A stretch of 64,000 bases of DNA from DASXZH01 sp036502005 (GTDB lineage Bacteria; Armatimonadota; Fimbriimonadia; Fimbriimonadales; Fimbriimonadaceae), in assembly GCA_036502005.1 (NCBI GenBank), contig DASXZH010000094.1, positions 77,772-141,771 of the forward strand, given 5' to 3'. Both the position numbers and the translations under genes were made by a program. Shown in pieces: positions 17,646 to 25,447 of the stretch. Within the stretch, counting starts at the first letter, position 1; each line of letters opens with the position of its first letter. The notes below the pieces were generated by a model. The model worked only from the letters and a program-made list of their open reading frames with translations. It searched no databases and was not told the origin of the DNA.

Positions 17646-18149
17646 ATGAAAACCTCTAGCGCTACGACCAGAGACGCACCGTTGAAAGAATCGCTGGCTC
17701 ATTTTTGGTCCATTAAGGCCCTCCCCGGGTGGGTTCTAATGCTCCTTATGTCTTGGCTGCTCATGCCCGCTTCCCTCTATGTCTTTATCTGGTTATGCCA
17801 ATGGGAGGTGGGCTATTTGAGTTGCTGGTTCATCGGTGCTGTTTCGGTGTTTATTCTGTGGATCAAGATTCGTTCTTTTAGAAGACTGGTAGCGAGGTAT
17901 CGCATTATTCGTAAGCGCATGGAGGCGAGAACTGCTCGCCTTCGCCATCGCATACCAAGCTCGAGGGCAAACCTTCAACGCTTTTATTGGACGTTGTTAT
18001 GTTTTGGATGCGGCATCATTTTGATGACCGCAATTGGGGCAATTAATATCAAAGCTGCCTTTCCAGTGTCTTCGAAGGCTTGGACTAGGAGCGCGCTGCC
18101 AGCCGCGCGGGCCATGCTAATAAGGCACCTTTATTTCAAATCCAATTGA
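17646..18149 (+). CDS. hypothetical membrane protein, 167 aa
   Basis: Not recognised. Three hydrophobic segments are visible: about 28-50 (LPGWVLMLLMSWLLMPASLY), 55-72 and 116-133. A strongly basic stretch between the second and third (RSFRRLVARYRIIRKRMEARTARLRHR) is probably cytoplasmic. The last ~25 residues read into sequence with a repeat-like character (SALPAARAMLIRHLYF) and may be an acquired tail. It follows the BSP-type peptidase closely on the same strand. Confidence 0.6.
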   Translation: MKTSSATTRDAPLKESLAHFWSIKALPGWVLMLLMSWLLMPASLYVFIWLCQWEVGYLSCWFIGAVSVFILWIKIRSFRRLVARYRIIRKRMEARTARLRHRIPSSRANLQRFYWTLLCFGCGIILMTAIGAINIKAAFPVSSKAWTRSALPAARAMLIRHLYFKSN

Positions 18150-18190
18150 CCCGGCCCCGTTTAATCAGGAGCAATGATCCTTTCGAAGTC

Positions 18191-18312
18191 GGTCGCGAAG
18201 CTCTGGAGTGCGGGAGCTTGATCCCGCTAAAATCAGGCAGCTTGCTGCCGCGTGTAAGTGCTACTTGGCCGGAAGCAAGCTTCCTATTTGGAGCGGGAGC
18301 AAGCTCCTTGCA
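18191..18312. repeat. family B interspersed repeat, copy 1
   Basis: Starts GCGAAGCTCTGGAGTGCGGG and contains paired GGGAGCTTGATCCCGCT and AGCGGGAGCAAGCTCC segments that fold into a hairpin. The same family occurs at 21041-21179 and 23590-23748, with short pieces near 30297-30323 and 37476-37512. Confidence 0.8.
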
Positions 18313-18340
18313 ATCATTGCGGTTCGCGCAACCATAACAA

Positions 18341-18619
18341 TCAAGACTTGTTCTTCCTCGAATGAAGAGTTAGGAACATGCTGTTTGCTAGCAACAGCCC
18401 CCAAGCAGTGAAGCCGGTAATGACTCGACCAAAGTATAAGGCGAAAATGAGGATAAGACCTGAGACACATAGTCACATAGAGAGCGTCATCGGATGAAGG
18501 CCCCTTCTTCGGCGGCGTCCCACCTCCGCATATAAAAGGAGAACGTGAGCCATCAACAAGCCTCCGAGGATGACTCTGGCCGTTTCAGTTTGCGGTGAGG
18601 GCCAACTTAGGGCGATCAT
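18341..18619 (-). pseudogene. two-segment membrane protein gene with in-frame TGA, downstream of add
   Basis: A 93-codon minus-strand frame begins at the ATG at 18619, preceded at good distance by GAGGT as ribosome-binding site. It encodes MIALSWPSPQTETA, a hydrophobic segment (RVILGGLLMAHVLLLY) and a basic loop (RRRRRG), then meets a TGA at 18473-18475. The same frame continues with a second hydrophobic segment (GLILIFALYFG...AWGLLLANSMFL) and stops at 18341. Conservation of frame and topology across the stop suggests a recent nonsense mutation (for example Trp to stop), less likely recoding. It starts 31 bases after the add stop, so it probably belongs to the same transcript. Confidence 0.5.
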
Positions 18620-18650
18620 TTCGAATAAACCTCGTCACCCTTCTTAAAAG

Positions 18651-19640
18651 CTACGCTTGTCCGAACCCCGTCGCTACCTCGGCCAAAAGCTCTCCACGTT
18701 GCTCATTGCTTATTAGAGCAGTCCCGGCCGCATTCTCGCAAAGCTCCTGCAACTTGCCCTCGTCCCAACCGAAAGTGGTAGCGCAGCGATAAAACTCATC
18801 TGACAAAGTCGTGTCGAACATCGGAGGGTCGTCGGAGTTGATGGTTACTTCCAGACCCGCGTCCAACAACTTGGGCAGAGCGTGTTCTGCCAAAGAAGGA
18901 AACACGCCTAGGCACACGTTGGAGCTAGGGTTAACTTCTAGCGGGATCTTGCGATCCCGCAAAGCGGCTACGAGGGAAGGATCTTCCAGACAACGAACGC
19001 CGTGCCCAATCCGAACCGGCTGGCAATACTCCAACGCCTCCCAGATCGAGGCAGCGCCGCAGGTTTCACCCGCATGCGGCACAACAGGTAACCCGTGCGA
19101 GCGAGCAAACTCAAAAGCCTCGGCATACGGCGCCAAATTATACTTCCCTTCCTCGCCGGAAACACCTAACGCACAAACGCCGGCACCATGCCCCCCAACT
19201 GCCCAATGGGCAATCTCCAAAGCCCGCTCTGGCGACACACCGCGCACGATATCGATAATGAAAGCGCAAGTGACACCCAGTTCGTTGCAGCCATATTCGA
19301 TTCCGCGCTGCAATGCTGCCAATTGCGCATCCCACGGGATGCCGTTTTGGGATTCGATCGTTGCCGCCGTAAACGTCGCTTCCGTATGCAAAATATTCTG
19401 GGCGGCTTGGCCCTCCAAGAACTCACGCGTGATCAGCTCAAGATCATCAGCGGTCTTAATGCAGCTTGAGACAGTGAGATAGACCTGCACAAAATGCGGA
19501 AAATCCTTGAAGTGATACCAATCGTGTAGGCCTTCCACCGTGTCGGCGGGCAAGGCAACTCCATTTCTCTTGGCAAGTTTTAGAACGGTCTCGGGGCGGA
19601 TCGACCCTTCCAGATGGACGTGAAGTTCCACCTTCGGCAT
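18651..19640 (-). CDS. add: adenosine deaminase
   Basis: 329 residues from the ATG at 19640 (MPKVELHVHLEGS). A TTG nine codons upstream is less likely, because it would start inside the rplL terminator. Catalyses adenosine or deoxyadenosine to inosine in purine salvage. Metal ligands and active-site residues are visible: HVHLEGS near the N-terminus, HAGE in the centre (VVPHAGETCGA), RIGHGVRC, and SDDPPMF near the C-terminus. The length is normal. It follows rplJL after a strong terminator, at the position where rpoB is usually found. A related cytokinin-type or 6-aminodeoxyfutalosine deaminase activity cannot be excluded from motifs alone. Confidence 0.88.
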   Translation of the reverse strand: MPKVELHVHLEGSIRPETVLKLAKRNGVALPADTVEGLHDWYHFKDFPHFVQVYLTVSSCIKTADDLELITREFLEGQAAQNILHTEATFTAATIESQNGIPWDAQLAALQRGIEYGCNELGVTCAFIIDIVRGVSPERALEIAHWAVGGHGAGVCALGVSGEEGKYNLAPYAEAFEFARSHGLPVVPHAGETCGAASIWEALEYCQPVRIGHGVRCLEDPSLVAALRDRKIPLEVNPSSNVCLGVFPSLAEHALPKLLDAGLEVTINSDDPPMFDTTLSDEFYRCATTFGWDEGKLQELCENAAGTALISNEQRGELLAEVATGFGQA

Positions 19641-19670
19641 GCGTTTACAAAAATCTTCAGTAACCAAAAA

Positions 19671-19700
19671 TAAAAAAGCCCCAACAGAAACTGCTGGGGC
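19671..19700 (-). terminator. intrinsic terminator after rplL
   Basis: On the minus strand, arms GCCCCAGCAG and CTGTTGGGGC flank a three-base loop and are followed by TTTTTTA. It separates rplJL from add. Confidence 0.9.
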
Positions 19701-19715
19701 AATTGTAGCTCGAAA

Positions 19716-20108
19716 CTACTTGATCTCGACTTTGCCGCCGACTTCTTCGACAGCCTTCTTGATCTTCTCTGCATCGTCTTTGCTGACGCCGGTCTTGATG
19801 GGCTGGGGAGCGCCGTCGACGAGGTCCTTTGCTTCCTTGAGGCCGAGAGCGGTGATCTCTCGGACGACCTTGATGACCTGGAGCTTTTGGTCTCCGGCGG
19901 CCGTAAGGACTGCATCGAACTCTGTCTTCTCTTCGGCTGCAGGAGCGGCATCGCCGCCTCCTCCGACAGGCATCATCATGGGCATTCCCATCATGGGAGC
20001 GGCGGCGGTTACGCCGAACTTGTCTTCGAGAGCTTTCTTAAGATCGGAAAGCTCGAGAGCGGTCATGCCGCTGATCTGATCAACAATGGATTCAACTGCT
20101 GTAGGCAT
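19716..20108 (-). CDS. rplL: 50S ribosomal protein L7/L12
   Basis: 130 residues. The N-terminal dimerisation helices (IVDQISGMTALELSDLKKALEDKFG) are followed by a Met/Gly/Ala-rich hinge (residues ~36-60) and the conserved C-terminal domain (EFDAVLTAAGDQKLQVIKVVR, GLKEAKDLVDGAP, AEKIKKAVEEVGGKVEIK). It forms the stalk that recruits translation factors to the ribosome. The start lies 6 bases after the rplJ stop. Confidence 0.98.
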   Translation of the reverse strand: MPTAVESIVDQISGMTALELSDLKKALEDKFGVTAAAPMMGMPMMMPVGGGGDAAPAAEEKTEFDAVLTAAGDQKLQVIKVVREITALGLKEAKDLVDGAPQPIKTGVSKDDAEKIKKAVEEVGGKVEIK

Positions 20109-20114
20109 CTTTAT

Positions 20115-20840
20115 TTATTCCTCAGTGGGTTCAGCTGCGGGAGCAGCTTCGTCGGTGGCCTCTGCTGCAGGAGCAGCTTCTTCCGTTGATTCAGCCACGG
20201 GGGCTTCCTCGGTTGCTTCGGCGGGGGCCTCGGCGGGCTGGTCGTTGGCGGGCGCGCTTTCTTCGGCGGCGGTAGCAACTGCTGGTTCAGTTGCTGCCTC
20301 AGCTTTGGGCTCGATAGGCGAGCCTTCGGCAACTTTGTCGGCGACCGCGCCAATGACGCGGATCGGGTCGGCATACAGAGCTTCGATAACCGTGACCAAG
20401 TTGGTCAGCGGTGCCGCGATCGCGCCGATTACCTGTGCAATCAGAACGTCGCGTGGAGGAAGCTTAGATAGTGCCGTAACTTGCTGGACGGTCATGGCTT
20501 TTCCGCCAAAGAAACCGCCCTTTACGGTGAGAGTTTTGTTTGTTTGCGCGTAGTCGAGAAGCGCTTTTGTGCAGCCTGCCTCATCTTCGAAGATGAAGGC
20601 GACGGCGGTCGGACCGTTGTGAAACTCTTCCGGCAGCGCCTGGGCATCGTCTCCGGCGGCGAGGCGGAACAAAGTGTTCTTGAGAACGTGAAGTTCCCCG
20701 CCCTTAGCCTTGAGATTGGCTCTCAGCTGCTGCATTTCTTTCACTTTCAAGCCGCGGTAGTCCGTAAACACCACGCCTTTCGAGCGTCCGTACCATTCTT
20801 TCGCTTGTTCGATTGTATGCGCTTTTTCTGCTGTTGGCAT
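20115..20840 (-). CDS. rplJ: 50S ribosomal protein L10 with long Ala/Glu-rich tail
   Basis: 241 residues from the ATG at 20840, which has AAGG at a good distance. A TTG three codons upstream is less likely. Residues 1-170 are standard L10 (VVFTDYRGLKVKEMQQLR, LKNTLFRLAAG, GPTAVAFIFED, LPPRDVLIAQ), the base of the L7/L12 stalk. The last ~70 residues are an acidic low-complexity extension built of Ala, Glu, Pro and Thr with near-repeats of the EEAAPAAE type, which most L10 proteins lack. The first gene of a two-gene unit with rplL. Preceded by an L10 leader RNA. Confidence 0.96.
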   Translation of the reverse strand: MPTAEKAHTIEQAKEWYGRSKGVVFTDYRGLKVKEMQQLRANLKAKGGELHVLKNTLFRLAAGDDAQALPEEFHNGPTAVAFIFEDEAGCTKALLDYAQTNKTLTVKGGFFGGKAMTVQQVTALSKLPPRDVLIAQVIGAIAAPLTNLVTVIEALYADPIRVIGAVADKVAEGSPIEPKAEAATEPAVATAAEESAPANDQPAEAPAEATEEAPVAESTEEAAPAAEATDEAAPAAEPTEE

Positions 20841-20883
20841 AATTCGCAACCTTAACTCTGTTGCTAGCTGGGGTTTAAAATGG

Positions 20884-21010
20884 AAAGGGACCTCAGCCGA
20901 TAGAGGCCGAGGTCCCTTGGCGCATTTGTGCGCGTTAAACCCGTATTCGCCCCCCTCGGCAGGCTGGTCTTAGACCATTAAGGCATTCGCCACCGGCTGT
21001 CTTCAGAGAT
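20884..21010 (-). ncRNA. ribosomal protein L10 leader RNA
   Basis: The minus strand upstream of rplJ contains GAAGACAGCCGGTGGCGAAT followed by a CCUUAAU segment and CAGCCUGCCGAGG, the conserved kink-turn-like core of L10 leaders that binds L10-(L12)4. About 35 bases further on is a long perfect stem, AAGGGACCTC/GAGGTCCCTT (20884-20920), followed by a run of pyrimidines (TTCCATTTT), a terminator or sequestering hairpin. Together they predict autogenous control of rplJL. Confidence 0.8.
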
Positions 21011-21040
21011 GTAGGGTTGATTGTACCAGACGCGAAACAA

Positions 21041-21179
21041 TTTAGAGCGCGCGAGCTTGATCGCGCTTTAATCCGGCAGCTTGATGCCCTTCATTTTCGC
21101 CGCATTTAGGCGGGTATCGTGACTAACAATCGGGAGCAAGCTCCCTGGTGAAAGCGCGATCAATCTCGCGCACTCTAAA
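21041..21179. repeat. family B interspersed repeat, copy 2, with 29-bp terminal inverted repeats
   Basis: 139 bp bounded by TTTAGAGCGCGCGAGCTTGA at the left and the reverse complement of a near-identical sequence at the right (TCAATCTCGCGCACTCTAAA). The inner part contains GGGAGCAAGCTCCC. It lies between the divergent rplJ leader and the MFS gene, and it creates an in-frame ATG upstream of the true MFS start. The structure is MITE-like. Confidence 0.8.
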
Positions 21180-21204
21180 TGGGCTGCGAACGCTATCTAA
21201 CAAT

Positions 21205-22410
21205 ATGTCGAAACGCGAAGAGGATGGCAGAGGTAGGGTTGCTTTCTCCGAACTCGCTCTGCTTTTCGCCGTCTTCTTAGACCTCTGCGGGTTCGGCATG
21301 GCCTTCCCGGACCTTCAACTCCGCGCGGAGTGGTTCGCCAAGAACGCCGGCATCGCAAAGCCTGGCATCCTCATCGGCCTCCTTCTCGCCAGCTATTTCG
21401 TCGTCCAATTCCTGGTCAGCCCACATTGGGGGCGGTTGAGCGACGGCATTGGCCGCAAACCGGTGCTCCTCATCTGCACCGCGCTGAGCGCTTCCTCCAT
21501 GCTAATGTATGCCCTAAGCACCAACATTTGGGGGATATTGGCGAGCCGGGTTTTAGCTGGGTTGGCAGCCGCTAACGTGGTTGTGGCCCAGGCCTATGTG
21601 GCCGATACATCGGAAGAAGGCGAAAGAACCGCGAAGCAAGGCCGCGTGAGCGCGGCCCTGCTCTTAGGCTTAGTCGCCGGCCCCGCGATCGGCGGGCTGT
21701 TGGCTCATGCGGGTGGAAACCGGTTGCTCGGTTTCGTTGCTGCCGGAGCTTCCACGCTTTCCCTAATTTGGATCGCCGTCGCCATCCCTTCTCACTTAAA
21801 ACCCACCACGCCAAGAGAGCCGGGCAAGCATCCTATTTTCAACTTCTCACTCTTGAAAGAGAGCAAACCGCTAAGAGTGCTTTTCTTTTATGCGGCTTCC
21901 GGATGGTTCGTTCTTGCCTGCCTGGAAGGCACGTTCGGAAGACTTATCGAGCACAATCTCGGCTTTGGGCAAGAGCAGTTCGGATGGATATTCGCCTACG
22001 AGTCGCTGCTTGGAGCGGTTGTCGGGTTCTTGCTCACATGGGTCGCCATGCGAGTTAAAGAGCAGACGATCTTACGGGGCGGCTACCTTTTGGAGGGCCT
22101 CGGCCTTATAACTATGCCATTCGCGCCGGGGTTGTTGGCTCTCTTCGGAGCAAGCACCGCCTATGCGATTGGCCTTGGCTTTGTGAACCCAACTATTAAT
22201 GGCGTGGGCAGCGAACTTGCCCCTGCCGACCGGCAAGGCGAAATGTTTGGGGTGCTGCAGGGAACGCGATCCGTTGGATTTATGGTCGGCCCAGTTTTGG
22301 GCGGCGCGCTGTTTGATTTAAGACCGGGTCTTCCCTACTTTTTGGCGGGCGGCATTGCGCTTCTATTAGCGGTGGCTCTCAGAATCAATAACTTGAGAAC
22401 CAGCCCCTAA
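21205..22410 (+). CDS. MFS transporter (DHA1/TetA-like)
   Basis: 401 residues from the ATG at 21205 (MSKREEDGRG). An upstream in-frame ATG lies inside the family B repeat and adds non-family residues. Twelve hydrophobic segments are expected. Motif A between TM2 and TM3 reads GRLSDGIGRKP, with the charged residues typical of the drug:H+ antiporter branch, and GPAIGGLLAH resembles motif C of antiporters. Predicted to be an inner-membrane efflux pump; the substrate is unknown. It is convergent with a very small gene whose stop overlaps its own. Confidence 0.88.
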   Translation: MSKREEDGRGRVAFSELALLFAVFLDLCGFGMAFPDLQLRAEWFAKNAGIAKPGILIGLLLASYFVVQFLVSPHWGRLSDGIGRKPVLLICTALSASSMLMYALSTNIWGILASRVLAGLAAANVVVAQAYVADTSEEGERTAKQGRVSAALLLGLVAGPAIGGLLAHAGGNRLLGFVAAGASTLSLIWIAVAIPSHLKPTTPREPGKHPIFNFSLLKESKPLRVLFFYAASGWFVLACLEGTFGRLIEHNLGFGQEQFGWIFAYESLLGAVVGFLLTWVAMRVKEQTILRGGYLLEGLGLITMPFAPGLLALFGASTAYAIGLGFVNPTINGVGSELAPADRQGEMFGVLQGTRSVGFMVGPVLGGALFDLRPGLPYFLAGGIALLLAVALRINNLRTSP

Positions 22411-22586
22411 GCGGCTTTTTCGAGCTGAGCACATTGGAGAATGCGCGCGAGTTTGTTTAACACCACTTTGCTGATTTCATTGTCAGCATCTGTGCTGTTA
22501 AGGCACCGCGATAGCAGTTCCCATGCCTCCTCCTGCGTTAATGATAAGAGCAATTCTTCCTCTCTCCACATAATCCCATAGAACAT
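22407..22586 (-). CDS. small acidic hypothetical protein, 59 aa
   Basis: A minus-strand frame reading MFYGIMWREEELLLSLTQEE, then a predicted second helix (NEISKVVLNKLARILQ) and a short charged end (LEKAA). The regular amphipathic helices and gene-like composition support a real gene, although no strong ribosome-binding site precedes either the ATG at 22586 or the second in-frame ATG at 22571. It stops within the stop codon of the convergent MFS gene. Function unknown. Confidence 0.5.
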   Translation of the reverse strand: MFYGIMWREEELLLSLTQEEAWELLSRCLNSTDADNEISKVVLNKLARILQCAQLEKAA

Positions 22587-22652
22587 ATTCGGTGCTCATT
22601 TAGGGCATGTATAGATGCCAGGACCGAAACCTGTTATGAGTGCGGGGAGGAC

Positions 22653-22750
22653 GGCCTTGGGCTTTCGGTCATCGGCATTAGGATTCTGGCCTGGCCGTTT
22701 TGACCGACTATTTCTTGATTCCGAAGGCCTAATACCGAACGCCTAAGGCC
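22653..22750. repeat. inverted repeat of the GGCCTTAGGC subfamily
   Basis: The left arm GGCCTTGGGCTTTCGGTC and the right arm ACCGAACGCCTAAGGCC are imperfect reverse complements with ~38 bases between them. It is the same subfamily as at 5440-5640. It ends 21 bases before parB. Confidence 0.65.
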
Positions 22751-22771
22751 ATTCGCCTCCATAATCCCCTT

Positions 22772-23554
22772 ATGTCGCCGGCGCAGATTCTCGAAGTCCC
22801 CCTCAGCGCCATTACGCCAAACCGTCGTCAGCCGAGAACCTATTTCAAGCAGGAGGCGGTTGAGGAACTGGCCGCATCTATACGCGAAGTTGGAATTCTG
22901 CAGCCGCTGGTGGTTAGACCGCTTGGCCCGAACCGATACGAACTCATCGCCGGCGAGCGAAGGTTTCGCGCTTCCAAATTGGCGGGCCTTAAGCAAGTGC
23001 CGGTGGTTGTTCGAACGGCAAACGACCAGGCCTCCTTGGAGCTTGCCATTATCGAGAACGTCCAACGCGAGGATATTTCGCCGCTGGAGTCGGCGAAAGC
23101 TTATCGCCGGCTCATGGATGAGTTTGGGCTCACTCAGGAAGCCGTGGCAGCAAAAGTTGGTAAGTCTCGGGTTGCAGTGGCCAACACGGTCAGGCTAGTT
23201 AAACTCCCACCCCGCGTTTTGGAGGGCCTGGAAAAGGGTGATATCACTGAAGCCCACGCCCGGACGCTCCTTGGGCTTGCCAACTCAGCTATGCAGTTGG
23301 CCGTTTTCGATCAAATCTTGGAACGCGCACTTACTGTTAAGCAAGTTGAAAAACTTGCCAGCGGAGCCATGATTAAGGCCGTTAAAGGCGCTAAACCAAA
23401 GGATTCGAACCTTCAGGCTCTGTTCGAGGAAATCTCTATCCGCCTTGGCGCACCGACGAAAGTTGAAGCCAACGGAAAGGGTGGAAAAATCGTTATCGAC
23501 TATTTTTCCGACGATGACCTGATCCGGATCGTGGAATTGTTGCTAGGCAGTTAA
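22772..23554 (+). CDS. parB: ParB/Spo0J-family partition protein
   Basis: 260 residues. The N-terminal CTPase/ParB domain contains LSAITPNRRQPRT, QPLVVRPLG, and the nucleotide-binding pair GERRFRAS and ENVQREDISPLE. A helix-turn-helix follows (LTQEAVAAKVGKSRVAVANTVRL), then ITEAHARTLL and a C-terminal dimerisation segment (residues ~220-260). Expected to load at parS sites and act with ParA in chromosome segregation. No parA is adjacent and I saw no canonical 16-base parS in the window, so its partner gene lies elsewhere. The 3' end faces a family B repeat. Confidence 0.92.
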   Translation: MSPAQILEVPLSAITPNRRQPRTYFKQEAVEELAASIREVGILQPLVVRPLGPNRYELIAGERRFRASKLAGLKQVPVVVRTANDQASLELAIIENVQREDISPLESAKAYRRLMDEFGLTQEAVAAKVGKSRVAVANTVRLVKLPPRVLEGLEKGDITEAHARTLLGLANSAMQLAVFDQILERALTVKQVEKLASGAMIKAVKGAKPKDSNLQALFEEISIRLGAPTKVEANGKGGKIVIDYFSDDDLIRIVELLLGS

Positions 23555-23589
23555 GCCTGGAAGCCGGCTCAATTTGACAAGATTTCCGT

Positions 23590-23748
23590 CGCGAAGCTCT
23601 GGAGTGCTGAAGCTTGCTTCAGCTTTAAACTAGGAAGCTTGCTTCCGTTAATACCCTCAAACTTGGATCAAGATGGCCCGCTCTTCCGGCAGCAAGCTGC
23701 CTGATTTGAGCAGGAGCAAGTTCCCGCACTCCACAGCTTTGCGCTACA
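23590..23748. repeat. family B interspersed repeat, copy 3
   Basis: Bounded by GCGAAGCTCTGGAGTGC and, inverted, GCACTCCACAGCTTTGCGC, with inner AAGCTTGCTTCAGCTT and AGCAAGCTGCC hairpins. It fills the gap between two convergent genes and probably acts as a bidirectional 3' hairpin. Confidence 0.8.
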
Positions 23749-23755
23749 AATCGTT

Positions 23756-25435
23756 TTAGCCCTTAGCAGCTAGTTTAAGGGCACCCTCTGCTAGTTCGCT
23801 GAGTCCGAAAGAGGCCGCCCCAGAATCCTTTTCGGCCTCAGCCATCTTCTTGCCCTGTTGAAAAATATAAATCCTATCCGAGTCTGAATGAGTCATGGCA
23901 CCCATTTCCACGATCGTTGTGTATTTCCAGTAGTCACACAACTCCGCGATTTTAAGCGCCGCTTTGATATCAGTACGGCACAAGGTCTCAGCAGCATCCG
24001 AACCTACATGGGCCTGATCGTAACTGAAAAACCAAATTTCGGAGCCAAACTTAGGCAGTAACCGCAACGCTTCAGCCGGCTTTGAATGAATTTCGGCAGC
24101 CCAATGAACTCTGTCCAAAAAGTTATGTCCCCCAGGAACGACCGAATCCGCAAAAACCTGAGTCTGGGCCGGATAGCGCACGTAGTTGTCCAGGATAATC
24201 CGTGCTACGGCCGCGCTCCGCACGTAGGTTTTGTCTCCCCAGCCTTTGGGCACAGCGGTCGCCATTTTTTCGCATAAGTCTGCGGCTCTCCTCGGGTTTT
24301 TCGTTGCCAGGGCGCACAAGTATTGGGAGTATCCAGCGCTCGTCCAGACCCCAAGGTCCGTATAATTCAAGCTTATGACTCGCCCCTGGCTAGACGGAGT
24401 GCATGCTAAAAGTGCATCCGCACGGGGTAAATCAACCTGCGCCCACATTCCGGCTGCCGCGACTCTATCATCTGGCGCAAAACCTGCAAGTGACTTCACT
24501 GGTCTGCTCTTGACGGCGGACTTGGTGAAGGCCTCTGCCAGTTGCAAAACTTTATGAGAACCCGTGCCGACAAGCTGCCATAGGCTTTCTCGACTACTGA
24601 AGATCCGCTTATCTTCGGGCAAGGAAGCAATGAGATCGGCAACTTGGCCTGCCAACACTCTAGCATGCGGCAAGTTGAGGCGCTGATAGCCGTAAACGGC
24701 CGGACACAGCACCTGAATCTTCGTTTCTGGGTCGGTTAAACTCAGGCCAGCCTTTTCTAGCGCTTCAGGACTGTCGGCGCAGTATCGTGTAACAATTGTT
24801 GCCTCCGCCAGTTCTCGTTCGGTTTGGGTCTTAATGAGCGCTAGAACTTTCGCCCGCTGATCCGCATCTTTTAGATTCTCAGCCATCGCTCGAAATACAG
24901 AATCTTGGCTTATCCCGTTCACGCCCTGAACCAGTTTTATCGTTAAATTCAGGTCGTCTCGCATCAGATCGTAGGCAACTTGCGTTACGTAGTTCTCTCG
25001 GTCGCCCATCCGATCCAGAAGACCGATAGCTCTGGGCAAATCCTTCTTAGCGATCTCTCGGACAAACATGTCCTGGACGTAGCCCCGGCGTTCTCGGTCC
25101 TTTATGGTCGCGAGAAGCACCTGTGCTCGGACTTCATCGACGCGTTCCCAGCCTATTGCCGCCTCTTCCCGATCACCGAGTGACCAAACCCGATCGTAAA
25201 GCGAGCCCGCTTTCTTTGGATCGACATTAACCCATCCTTCCGCGATCTCTGCTAACTCTAAAGCCCTACGTTGTTTATCCGGCTCTAGCGATGCCTTTCG
25301 TTCGGCCTCGACTAGACAGCCTTTGCCAAAATCCGCTAAGGAATTTGCCGCGGCCCGACTTCGCGAAAGGAAAAGAGTGGCGGCGAGTAACGTTAGCATG
25401 ACTGCAAATGGGCTCCTACCCCTACTGTATCGCAT
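23756..25435 (-). CDS. hypothetical secreted protein with tandem helical repeats, 559 aa
   Basis: Not recognised. The N-terminus has a signal peptide (basic MRYSRGRS, then hydrophobic FAVMLTLLAATLFL, cleavage near SRAAA). The second Met, at 25399, is an alternative start. The mature protein is almost entirely alpha-helical with TPR/Sel1-like spacing: repeated blocks such as RALELAEIAEGWVNVDPKKAGSL, LPRAIGLLDRMGDREN and PRRAADLCEKMATAVP alternate every 30-40 residues. This suggests a periplasmic scaffold. It is divergent from the ABC exporter with only 12 bases between the start codons, so each promoter must overlap the other gene's 5' end. Confidence 0.7.
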   Translation of the reverse strand: MRYSRGRSPFAVMLTLLAATLFLSRSRAAANSLADFGKGCLVEAERKASLEPDKQRRALELAEIAEGWVNVDPKKAGSLYDRVWSLGDREEAAIGWERVDEVRAQVLLATIKDRERRGYVQDMFVREIAKKDLPRAIGLLDRMGDRENYVTQVAYDLMRDDLNLTIKLVQGVNGISQDSVFRAMAENLKDADQRAKVLALIKTQTERELAEATIVTRYCADSPEALEKAGLSLTDPETKIQVLCPAVYGYQRLNLPHARVLAGQVADLIASLPEDKRIFSSRESLWQLVGTGSHKVLQLAEAFTKSAVKSRPVKSLAGFAPDDRVAAAGMWAQVDLPRADALLACTPSSQGRVISLNYTDLGVWTSAGYSQYLCALATKNPRRAADLCEKMATAVPKGWGDKTYVRSAAVARIILDNYVRYPAQTQVFADSVVPGGHNFLDRVHWAAEIHSKPAEALRLLPKFGSEIWFFSYDQAHVGSDAAETLCRTDIKAALKIAELCDYWKYTTIVEMGAMTHSDSDRIYIFQQGKKMAEAEKDSGAASFGLSELAEGALKLAAKG

Positions 25436-25447
25436 AATAAACCCTAG

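Noticed and set aside
22772..23554. parAB locus or replication origin
   Set aside because: Only parB is present; no parA, dnaA, DnaA boxes or parS site was seen nearby.
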